Of a stretch of DNA of 64,000 bases, positions 9,790 to 20,338 are shown one piece after another. The stretch comes from Rhizoclosmatium globosum (taxonomy: Eukaryota; Chytridiomycota; Chytridiomycetes; Chytridiales; Chytriomycetaceae), in contig MCGO01000101.1 of NCBI GenBank assembly GCA_002104985.1, forward strand, positions 1-64,000. Reading direction: 5' to 3'. Under the pieces are notes generated by a model that did not search any database, was not told the DNA's origin, and saw nothing but the letters and a program-made list of their open reading frames with translations. Position 1 is the first letter of the stretch; the number at the start of each line of letters is the position of its first letter. The position numbers were made by a program, and so were the translations under genes.

Positions 9790-12076
9790 ATGTCCGAGTC
9801 GTCACTGTCACCGCAATCAGCGACCCCGTCCACGCCACCGCCTCCAACATCCGAACAAGAAGAGATCGGCTATGAAGACGCCTCAACCAGCGAAGCGATC
9901 CGAGAACTGCGCAGCGACTGGGTCTTTGCGGCAACGACCCAGTTTCTGACAATGTTCCAGTCGGTCGTGCACTTTCCATTTGACTCGACCGAGGTGCGTT
10001 TTAAAAAGAAATAACCCTAACCCTAAGTGGGTGTGTGTTGGTGTCCTTCCTAACGAGGCAGTACTTCGTAGGCGTTCGAGGAGGCCCTGACCCAGGACAC
10101 GCCGAACGAACTGCTCACAAACTTGCACGTGAAACTACTGCGCATCCTCACTTTCAATCGATTCGTAGTGTGTGTACTGCCGACTGCCCTGGCCCTCGCT
10201 CCCTGCCCCGTCAAACACTCCCTCTTTATTAATGATAAAACAACTGAATCGGACGCTTTCTGGACTTTGCACTGGCGATGCGGACCCTCTGGATCCCCTC
10301 TCTCATTCAACCAGTGTCGTTTGAGTAGTTTGGACTGGCTCTGTGCGTCTCTGGAACACACCTGCCTCCAAAACTCAACAACAACCAGAAACCAATATCT
10401 CCTTCAATACGGGGAGCAAACCTCCTCAGAACTATATATAGTATATTGAGAGACATTGATATCATGGACGAGCGAAGAAAAGTCCTCGACACTCTCATTG
10501 TCCATTCATAAACCTCAGATCCAACAATCTACCCCCATTTCCAAAGCCACAACATCTAACACACTCCCCTTTTAAAGCCCCGAATCATGGCCCCACTGGT
10601 TCAGAAAAGAGTGCGAAAAGAAGAACCAAGACTGGACACAACTCTTTCCCGAACACCTCTCCTACACCGAACTCACACCACTCCAACGCGTATACATCTT
10701 GCGTCGTATCACAGACTGGCAGTTTGATAACCCGGATCGGTTTCGCTCTTTTGCGAAGGATGATGAGGCGGAGTGTGTGCATTGGCGTGTGGATCCCATT
10801 GGACACGATTCTCAGGGATATACTTATTGGTTATTTGATGGTACGTGTTATGATTCAGAAAATTGATGAGGGAGGAACGAGTGAAGAAAATTGGTGTAGC
10901 GTATGATTTCCAGTGAGGTAGAGGCGAGCGTTTCTATCTAGGGGTTGAGAACCATCTTTCTATAATAACTAATGATAATATCAGACAACAGACTATACCA
11001 AGAATTCGATCCATCCACATACGCAACACACCCAGTCCACAAAAAATACCGCTACCCATCCCCGTTCCCCCTCCTCCCCGCAACAAACCCCGCATCATGG
11101 CGCCTCGTAGCGCACACACCAGAAGCATGGAAACAATTCCCAACAAAGTTCGCGCACTCCCGCCACACACTCGACAAATCCCTCTACCAAACCCTCACAA
11201 CCGGCGTCGGCGCTCGCGTTCTCGAATCCCTGCACGACCGCGCCCTCGCCGCCGCTGAAAAAGCACGCGCAGAAGAAGCCGCGAAACTGGCAGAACTCGC
11301 ACGTATACAAGCGGAAGAATCCGCAACCGCACTTGCCCGAAAACGCGCCTCCCGCCTCGACATCACCTTAACCGACTCAGAACGAATTGACATGTTGTTA
11401 CAATCTGGCATCAATCCCTTCGAGGTAACCCCTTTTCCTCCCCTCCCCCTTCTCTTTCTCTCGTTATTCTCTCTTTCTCCTAACTTCCAAAACGTACCAG
11501 AACGAATACACAGGCCGCGTGACCCGAAACTCCCGTCCAACGCGCAATTCCTCTTCCACCTCCACATCCTTCGACCCACCCAAAGACGCCGCCCAACTCC
11601 GCCAAGAACGTGCGTCCCGTCGGAAACGCGGTGATGAGTCCCCACCCATCCCCGCCTCTGTCCTCCAAGAGTCTCTTGAAAGCCTTGACGTGGATGTTGA
11701 AGGTGACGCGCCGTCCATTGTTGAAGCCGTGCAACGACGTGATGAGGAGCGTGATTATGAGGTGGATGAAGGTGATGATAGGGAGGTGGATGAGGAGTTT
11801 ATGGGTGAGCGTAGGAAACGGGGAAGGAGTGGTGGTGTGAGTGGTGGTGGTGAGGTGACGCCGGCGAAGAGGCAGAGGAATGATAAGAAGAAGGGAAAGA
11901 GTGTGACGAAAGGAAAGAAGAAGTCTGCGGCGGTGGTGGGAGCGGGGGATGTTGGGGAGTCGTGGCTTTTTAGTTGTAGTTGTGGGAAACGGGCCAAGAA
12001 TTGGGATGGTATGTATTTCTACTTTGAATGAATGTGGAAACTTAATGTTGGTACATAGATGGACTTCCCATGATTG
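9790..12076 (+). pseudogene. DDT-domain gene copy 1, cut in the PHD finger by Copia
   Basis: The frame starts MSESSLSPQ and carries the DDT motif (LRSDWVFAATTQFLTMF, FEEALTQDTPNELLTNLHVK). A WHIM-type part follows (LTPLQRVYILRRITDWQF, RVDPIGHD, YTYWLFDDNRLYQEFD), then an Ala/Glu-rich helix and a Lys/Arg-rich acidic linker. Exons match copy 3. After the intron ending at 12059 the PHD finger begins (CSCGKRAKNWD, DGLPMI) but stops at 12076, where Copia DNA starts. The frame then runs about 24 codons into the element. The PHD finger and the Gln-rich tail are lost. A DDT-only protein could still be made. Confidence 0.85.
10015..10026 (+). repeat. Short telomere-like repeat in a DDT-gene intron
   Basis: Two CCCTAA units (ATAACCCTAACCCTAAG context) lie in the first intron of the DDT gene. 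The same sequence is in the matching introns of copy 2 (about 24185-24196) and copy 3 (about 38355-38366). It is too short to be a telomere. Confidence 0.6.
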
Positions 12077-12431
12077 AAGGGAAAATACCCGTCAAAGTCC
12101 GAAAATCACAGCTATTCGTAAAAGAAACACTGAGCATCAATGCTCAATAGTGTTTACAGCGCTCAGCTGTGGAATCTGTTCACAAATCCGAAGTGAAGGT
12201 AGAACCTAACTTCTGGTGTGACAAATGAGTAGCATAAACCAAACAGTTTATTATCGTAAGAGATAAACTAGGTGAATGTGAATAATGGGAACGTCAGTAC
12301 ATCACAACACAAGAGTAGAGTTGGGTTCCAAAAATAAGTGAACACCCAACTCAAACCTCAAATTGGTGAAGTATGAAAACAGAAGAATAAATAAAAGAGT
12401 AGTATAAGGTTCAGGGGGTTGAAAGCGAAAA

Positions 12432-12905
12432 ATGAGTGACTTAAAATTGTCAAAGATGCCAAACACGTCCGACGAGCACGACTCAGACGACGACATGCCG
12501 GCCCTTGTCGAAGTCCACTCACAACCAGTAGCTGAACCGATCACCATGGTACTAATACAGCTCCTACTCGAAAACCCAGACGTGGTGTTGGATATGGTTC
12601 AGAGATACCCAGAACAAATCGCGCGAATGAGCTACAGAATGTCTATGGGTGATAATGGACGCGAAAACAACATACACCAGGATACGGGAGTACTCACGTT
12701 GGACCCGATCACAACCATGGCTAACGCGGCAGATGTGTTGACACGTCCATATAATGGGCAAGTTGAAGCCAGAAATCAGGCTGGAATTTACAATCTGAGA
12801 CGCATAGCATATGGTTATACGCAGTCAGGAGCATCCGTGAAAGAAGCCTTTGAAAAGGCTACAGCGGAAGCCAAGGACACAGGTCTGGCTCCAATTGAAA
12901 GATGA
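12432..12905 (+). CDS. Copia ORF1, 157 aa, copy 1
   Basis: This is an open frame upstream of gag, identical to copy 2 except Gly/Glu near residue 84. The N-terminus is acidic (TSDEHDSDDDMPALVEV) and the rest is helical. I do not recognise it. It could be a separate accessory protein or the N-terminal end of Gag if a weak intron (GTCTGG...GACAG) is used to reach the next ORF. Confidence 0.55.
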   Translation: MSDLKLSKMPNTSDEHDSDDDMPALVEVHSQPVAEPITMVLIQLLLENPDVVLDMVQRYPEQIARMSYRMSMGDNGRENNIHQDTGVLTLDPITTMANAADVLTRPYNGQVEARNQAGIYNLRRIAYGYTQSGASVKEAFEKATAEAKDTGLAPIER

Positions 12906-13025
12906 ATACAAATAAATAAAAGTAATCTATCTGTATTAATTTATTCCTTCTCTATCACGTGAATACAATATGAGGGAAAGGAGGAAATCTTGTTTTGTGA
13001 TAATCTCTCACTGACAGACGCGTCC

Positions 13026-16000
13026 ATGTCGTCAAAGAAGGACAAAACACGCAAGCCCAAGATAGATGCCGACAAGGCTACAATCGCTGGATACGAGTTC
13101 CAAAAGATATTGGACTATATGGTCGATCAGGTTATTCTGCCCTTCTGGCGGATACATCGAACAAAACCGAACCTGAAGACCGTGAAGAGGAAGATCTGGG
13201 ACTGGGGGAGCGACCAGTGTTCGCAATCAAAAGTTCTGAGGAAGTCGCTTTAATGGTTCCAAGAATCAAAGCGGCTTATCGGAAAGCACACACAACTCAC
13301 CTCAAGAACTCAAGCCTGGATTGAAACAGCCAACGCGATCGCCTCGTTTGACACAAAGGCAGAAACAAAATTAAAGCATTACCGTGATTGGAGAAAGATG
13401 CAAGACCTTGCATCGCCCAGTTCAAAGACTTCCTCAACGAGGGAAAATGGACGCAGATACAAACAGACCCTGAGTTTATTAAGTGTAGAACGCTCTACAT
13501 GGCGGTACATATCGCGAAACAAAAGTTTGTTGTTCTGGAAACGGGAGGTAAAGTTAAGCATTTGAACCAACACAAAATACTAAATGCACAAATAGGCCAC
13601 GCTTTCCATAACTTCCTGAACGAGGTCGAAAAGACTCAAATCAAGAAGCCAAACCGCGAGTGACGAAGTATCACTATGACTTCACCGGAACGTGGGGAAA
13701 GATTATTAATGACTTGGATGCCCTACTGTCACGTGTTGTGGAAACAATCGACGTACCAGAAGAGGACAAGAGAGAAGATGCCGCGTTGATCTATGCCAGA
13801 GTTGCTATCTCCTGGTTGATTAGAGAGCTGCTCCAAATCTACTCGCTCAAGTCATGGCCAGAAGCAAACACACCGTTGGGAATGAAGCTAAACGCGATCC
13901 GCGAGAAACTCGAAACAGAGGGCCTCAAGCAAGCGTATGGATCAAGCGAAAACTTCCTAGAAGCCTACAAGAAAGTCTTGAAAAGTTTCGACACTACAAA
14001 CGCAGTATCTACTACGGAGGACGTCGACGACGATAAAAAGTCAGCCAAAGCAGCAAAAAGAGAAGCTAAACGTGCAAACGCCGCTCTCAGTGCCGCGAAA
14101 ATGGAACTTCAGACCTTCAAAGACGCAGCAACGCGAAGGACAACACCAGTACACACTGGATGTGGTCTATGTAAAAGCAAGACTCTTCCGAAGCATCCTT
14201 ACGGAAAATGCCCACCAGAGGAACTGGAAAGAATACTGAAGTCCAAAAGTAGACCAGAACTTCTAAGAATCCAGAAGCGTGCGGCGAAATCTGAGGCAAA
14301 GAAGGGAAAGCCCAAGTTCAAAGAAACCCGTGCAGCCAATACCAAGAACACCGCCTCAGTGGTGGAAAGTGATGGTGAGGGCGAAATCGAGGATGGTATG
14401 GACGAGGAAGACCTTGAGATCAAGCAGGCGTCGAAAGCTATTAAGAAGACGACTGAAAGCTTGAATACTGTAAGTAGCTAAAGCCCACAAAAACCCTAAT
14501 CTCAATACGAATAGAATCTAAAACATCATACTTTACCACAAAATAGCTCGTTCTTCGACAACTTGCGGCTGCAAAGAAGTGACAGAGCGAATCTTGTTGG
14601 TTTAAGTTTTGATTGTTTTCCGAAAAGTATTAGTTCAAAAATGAAAGTCTGCGTTGCACATAACGTAAGGCGAGTAAATAAAAAGTTCAAGATGCTGGAT
14701 TCCGGCGCAACAGTCATAATGAGCAACGAGCTTGATTTATTCCTTCCCGGCACATTAAACTACAACATAGACGAGTTAATATACCTGGCTGACGAAAGCA
14801 CAATTAGCGCTGAAGCCTCGGGTACAATCCGTTTGAGCTCAATGGAATAGTACAAGAAATCACAGACGTGTTATATGTGCCTAAACTCACTGAAACACTC
14901 ATCTCATTGGGACAAATGCTAAAAGGAACGGATAATATGATTATGTTCAACGAGGACTTGGTTTATATGTACCACTACAAATCAGATACGATCATTGAAA
15001 TCGGAAGTCGTATTGACAATCTTTACTACATAAATATCTCGGGAAACGGAAGCAAAATTATGCAGAAAACTGAACGAGACATTGTAGCAGCGATTGGAAG
15101 GAATAAGAAACCATCGACCCGAGTTTCGTATCTGGATTGGCATGTGAAATTGGGACATGTGGGAATAGACTTACTTTGTAAGACACTGAAGCAGCGGGAA
15201 TATCATATGACTTCTCTAAAGATCCGACGGACTGTCCAACGTGTCAGTTAGTAATTTCAGGAAGCTTACGACGAGAGCGAAGCGCCTCCGGCAAAACGTT
15301 TCCTCTGGGTACTTGGAGAAGATACATTTCCGTTGAAAGTCGTTGCATGGAATGGAGCGAGTTATTGCGCTTTCATTATTGACATGTATACACGAAAGGC
15401 TTGGGTACTGTGGCTGAGAACGAAGGATGAGTTCACAGAAGAATTTATCGCGTTTCTTGAACAAGTCCAGCACCTGTACAACCAAAAAGTAATGTTCATA
15501 CAGGGGACGGGGGAGAATTACAAACCAACGCGATGAAGGACTACTGCAACTCCAGGGTTCCTCGCATCAAATTGAGTAAGTGCCAGCACAAACACAAGCA
15601 CTTAATGGACTCGCCGAAAGATCAATTGGGATCTACCGGGAACGTGCGACGAGTATGCTTGCAACTGCTGGTTTACCCCAACGGTTTTTCAATTTCGCAA
15701 TGGATTACGCCGTATACCTTGGAGCATTAATATTAAATAGTGAATCTGGAAAAACCCCGTTTGAAATGGTGGAAAAACGACCACCAAGCTACAAACGACC
15801 GCACAATTTCGGATGTTTCATAGCCGTCGGTGTTGAAAAGGAGGAACGAAAGGGACGTGTACCTCATGGACATAAGGCCGAACCCGGGTTGTTCTTTGGA
15901 TACCGAGACGGTCGCGTAAAGTTTGCATACCTATTTCGAACCAAAGCAGTTCACGAAGTATTCCACGTCCGATTTATGGATTCTATTTTCCCAGGTCTAA

Positions 16001-18844
16001 CTCTAAATCCGAATCACCTTAATCCGTTGATAAATCTTAACTTCACGCAAGCGTGGTGGAAAGACGACGAGAGTGGAGATGAAGTGGTAGACGACGAAGA
16101 GACAGAAGTTGATGATGGGATTCCGTACGGGCATCCAGACCCCGAGGATGATCCATATCATACCTATGTCGACTATGGTGGAATTAGATTCCAAGGAAGA
16201 ATTGAAAAGGGCTCGAAAGATTCAGGTGAATAATTGATCACTATTCAAAACCATGAAAATAACGAACTATATAAATCGCAGATACCAACGCAGGAACAAG
16301 TACCAGTGCGAGAAAGGATGGTAACACTGAGGAAAATACTGCGAAGGGTGATACACATGCAGATGACTTGGATTCAGATGGTACGACTCAAAAGCGAAAA
16401 ATGCTGAAGAATGTCCACGTACTAATCAATCAAACATCAAATAGAGCATGACGAAAGCGGAGAAGAATCTGAAAGCGGATCAGACTTCGACGACGTGGAG
16501 ATAGAATCCGAACAAGACGGAGGCAAGACAATGGATAAAGATAAGAGTTTGAATCGAAAATCCAAAGTCACAGAGAACCCGAACCCGTACAATCTTCGGA
16601 AAAGGAAATCTGGTCAAATAGCCCGTCTCACGTCGACTAAAAAAGCAGCTAAAATAGCGAAGCTGAAAGAAATGAATGAAGAGTTGATGAGTCTAATGGA
16701 ACTAGCAGGACAAACCGGGTTATTGGGAAATAGTGGTAAGTGATTGGACCCACTCACCATAATGAACCTCTAACTGTCACATCCAACTCTAGAACCGACG
16801 AACAACAAAGACCGTATAACCGAAGATCACGCATTCGCAGTGTACAGCGCAAAAGCCCTGAATATTGCTGCCGAAATCTCTGATGCAACTGCTGAGTACT
16901 TCGAACTAGTGTCAAAGAAACATGAAATCGAAAAGTCTGGAGGGAATCCACACCCAAACCTAGACGTACGCATATCAGAGGCATTGCGACGAGCGGATCA
17001 AGTAATGGACGGAAAAATGAAGAAAATCACAGGAAGTTTCCAGAAACTACGTGTTAACAGCGCACGTCGGGAAAAGCTCATTATCGACTGGGAAACCGCC
17101 GCTAAGAGTCACATTCCGACAGAAGAGATCCATGTTACTGATGCTCCACGTGTACCAAAAAGCGTACGAGAGGCGATGGAAGGCAGATATGCAGCTTACT
17201 TCAAAAGAGCGATGCTGGTAGAAATGGAATCACTGTTAAAACATGAGGTTTGGAAAGTCGAGGATGCACCACCAGAGGGTCGGAAGGTCATAAACTCGAA
17301 ATGGGTGTTTGACTATAAGACCAGTCCGATGGGTCTGATCGAACGTTTTAAAGCGAGATTAGTTGCAGTTGGATCCAGCCAAGTACCGAATCAGGACTAT
17401 CTGGAACACACTCGCCTGTGGTTAAAATCAAGATTATTCGACTACTGTTAGCAATGAGCGCCATGCTGGGAATCAATATCGACCAAATCGACGTCGAAAC
17501 CGCATTCCTATATGGGACATTAACCGAGACAAACTATATGCGAATGCCGCAAGGGTTTGAAGAATACGGACCAGATGGATCGGCGAAAGTCGCAAAACTT
17601 ATCAAGTCCTTGTACGGCTTACACCAGGCTGGACGTGAATGGTTTAAAGTGTTGCGTGATTATTTCGTTGGCATTGGGTTCACTCAGTTAAAGTCAGACT
17701 CATGCACGTTTATAAAAATAGACACAGAGTCGAAACATCTGATAATTGTATTGATATACGTAGACGATATACTTATTGCAAGTTCGAACAAAAAGGCGGT
17801 ATCCGACCTAAAAGCCGAGATCGTGAAGAGATTCAAGATCAAGGATATGGGGGAGGCACAGTGGATTCTAAAAATCCAGATAAAAGACTGTGGTGACGCA
17901 ATTTGGCTTGGACAAATGCAGTACATTGAATCGATATTACGGGAGTATGAAATCTGGGATCTTGACAGATCAAAATGGAAAGACACTCCGATGACTGTAG
18001 GATGGGAGCATGAGCCTTCAAGTCCACAGCTTTTGGGGGAGAAGGAACAGCAGTTTAGCAGTTTAGTTGCAAAGCTGATTTACTTGTCTACACATACTCG
18101 GCCGGATATCCAATATGCGATTAACACACTTGCACAGTATCAGCGAGACTGTCGAGAATGCGATTGGTCAGCAGTAATGCGAATCTTGAGATACTTGAGG
18201 TTTACGGTGGATCTTGGTATATCATTCTTCAAAAACGGATCAAGCGAACGTGTTATCTATGCGTCCGACACGGATGACTTGACAACAATGAGTCCGATTG
18301 CTGTACTTGAAGGAATGAAGCCTGTCGGATACACTGATGCAAGCCACGCAATGGAAAACGACAGAAAATCGAGATCTGGATATGTGGTGATGGTATTTGG
18401 TGCACCAGTAATTTGGTTTTCCAAAAAGCAAGCCACAGTGGCGTTATCGTCGTGCGAAGCCGAATTGATTGCATTGGTAGAAGGCGTTAAGGAGATCTCG
18501 TGGATTCGCGACTTCTTAAAGGAGATTGGGATCAAAATCGAGGAACCAACGACTATGCAACAGACAATCAGGCTGTTATCGCAATCGCAGTAAACCCCAT
18601 TCATCATGCGAGGATTAAACACATGGAAGTCAAAACACACTACATTCGCGAGAACGTAGATAATGGAACGATACGACTTGTGTATTGCCCAACAGACTTG
18701 ATGATTGCGGATATCTTGACAAAGGCACTACCGAGTAAGCAACACTGGAAACTGGTGGAGTTGCTAGGGATGCGACGGCTCCTGAGACTCGAGAGTGGTC
18801 AAGTAGATAAGTCTAACATTGTAGTTAGTTATGAGAAAGAATAA
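13026..18844 (+). pseudogene. Copia gag-pol, copy 1 (multiple frameshifts)
   Basis: The sequence is the same as the copy 2 polyprotein but with about a dozen single-base gains or losses (for example near 13130, 13305, 13415, 13662, 14131, 14835, 15190, 15497, 17406 and 18567). The four introns seen in copy 2 are present at equivalent places. Domain residues are otherwise kept, including YVDD. As written it cannot encode a full polyprotein. Confidence 0.85.
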
Positions 18845-19003
18845 AAGTGATGAATTGTTACAGCTTATAGTTATGACAAGTTCCAAAGCAAATGCTTTTG
18901 GGTTCGATTCCCTTGCTTGCACGTCGTGATGGTTCACAAGCATTTGATCACTGCTTATTAAAATTGATACATTATTATGACACACGCTAGTGTCACGGGG
19001 GAG

Positions 19004-19407
19004 TGTCAGAGTATCTGGTAAATTGGGTGAAGCCGACATGGCTTTACACACCGGAGATTAACTCTGTTCGGTGAAACTAACCTGTTAATAATAAAGTACG
19101 CGTTAGTAAACATTTAGACACATTATCCAGTACGTTCCAATAGAGTACGTGGTCACCTACCATGGGAACATGGGAGATGCCGAGCGTACATCATTGGAAG
19201 AGAGTGTACCTAGTCGGTTACAGTAGTAGAGACTGATATTAGAAGTCATCTCAATTTAAAGTACGAAATGGAATATGGGTGTGTTTATTAGTAATGTGTA
19301 TAAATAGAACGGACCGGGACCTGTGTGTCTTGGGGGTTTCAGTATCAATAATAAGATTCTCTACGAAACGTGCCTTACCGCACAGGTACCACACAGGACC
19401 TCTGACA
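19004..19407 (+). repeat. Copia 3' LTR, copy 1 (404 bp)
   Basis: It starts TGTCAGAG and ends CTCTGACA, giving canonical TG...CA ends with an 8-bp inverted repeat. It follows a purine tract and carries a TATA box (TATAAATAG at 19299-19307) about 110 bp from its end. Near-identical sequence is found at 33186-33590. Confidence 0.85.
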
Positions 19408-19993
19408 AAACTGGTCCCAAAGCGTGAAACTGCCACATAGTCGAACATGCTCTTAATAAAATGAAACATGAGGAAACAACGAGAAATGGCTTGAAAACTC
19501 ACAGTTTGAATTGTCAGAAGTTGCAGAGCGTTCGTCGCATCGTTCAACTCGGCGACAAGAACGACCCCTCTGACAGATCCCTTCTCCAGCCAATTACGTC
19601 GTTAGATTCTATGCAATTTCGCTCTTGAGTATAGCAATGGCTTCAAAATCAAACCAACTTCAGTGGATTGGTGATAGAAAGTGTGAAGATGTGAGGAGAA
19701 GTGGCAGCCATGACATCATCATGTGCGATGTAATCAATGATGTAGATATGAGGAAGCTAATAAACACTTGCGGTAGTAGAAGCGGCGGTATCGATTACTG
19801 GGAAGGGGCTTATCAACATTAAGTGGTCATATCTCTCTTTTGGCGAGCAGACGATACATACCAGTGGCTCAAAACAAATATATCTAAGTCTCTTTGCTGC
19901 TCGCTGCAAGGCAGATGGTGGCTGCAAAAGATTGGGCGGTGATGGAGGAAAAGAAGATCTGTTGGGACACATAGTTTACTTCAGGGGAAAAAA

Positions 19994-20050
<57 letters not shown>

Positions 20051-20147
20051 GTGACGCCTTTCCCAACCACTGACCAAATTTGTTCTTTTCATTTGTCCCT
20101 GTTTACCACCAGAGCCCCAAAAAAACAAAAAAAAACCAAAAAAAAAA
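19408..20147. other. Unit spacer with 56-nt G run, copy 1
   Basis: This sequence lies between the Copia LTR and the start of the next unit. It holds about 585 bp of unassigned DNA, a run of 56 G at 19994-20049, and an A-rich end with interspersed C. A 120-codon plus frame is open in the copy 2 spacer but broken here by one base near 19610. I see no recognisable gene. Confidence 0.6.
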
Positions 20148-20338
20148 ACAGTGTTGGTTTAGGATCGAGCAGCGCGAAACCACTCAACTTTGCGACTGTC
20201 GCTGGAACGTTTAGTTATATTAAACCATCGTTGAGGGACATTGTTGATCAGTTATTCTCAGTTCGAAGAGACAAAATAAAACGTTAAATTACGAGTCGGA
20301 AACTGTGAAGTCAAGTCTTCTATTCACTTCAATACTAC

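Larger units (their letters stand above)
12077..19407 (+). mobile_element. Copia LTR retrotransposon, copy 1 (5' LTR missing)
   Basis: The order is leader, small ORF1, gag, protease, integrase, reverse transcriptase and RNase H, which is the Copia order (integrase before RT). A purine tract (CACGGGGGAG) precedes a 3' LTR at 19004-19407. No matching LTR exists upstream: the internal leader joins the DDT gene directly at 12076/12077, so the 5' end is truncated and there is no target-site duplication. The RT motif here is intact (YVDD, Asp codon at 17766-17768). Many single-base indels relative to copy 2 break the frames; they lie in the stretch suspected of assembly errors. Confidence 0.9.
5961..20147. 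repeat. Tandem unit 1 (about 14.19 kb)
   Basis: The unit runs from ACAGTGTTGGTTTAGG at 5961 to the same sequence at 20148. It holds CCDC81-like exon-3 sequence, the tectonin gene, the 5' part of the DDT gene, the truncated Copia element, and a spacer ending in a long G run and an A-rich stretch. Unit 2 repeats the same order almost base for base. Confidence 0.93.

Noticed and set aside
10015..10026. Chromosome end
   Set aside because: Only two CCCTAA units, inside an intron, with genes continuing on both sides.
18885..18925. Possible tRNA gene (B-box-like GGTTCGATTCC)
   Set aside because: No acceptor stem pairing, no A box, and only three paired bases in the T stem.
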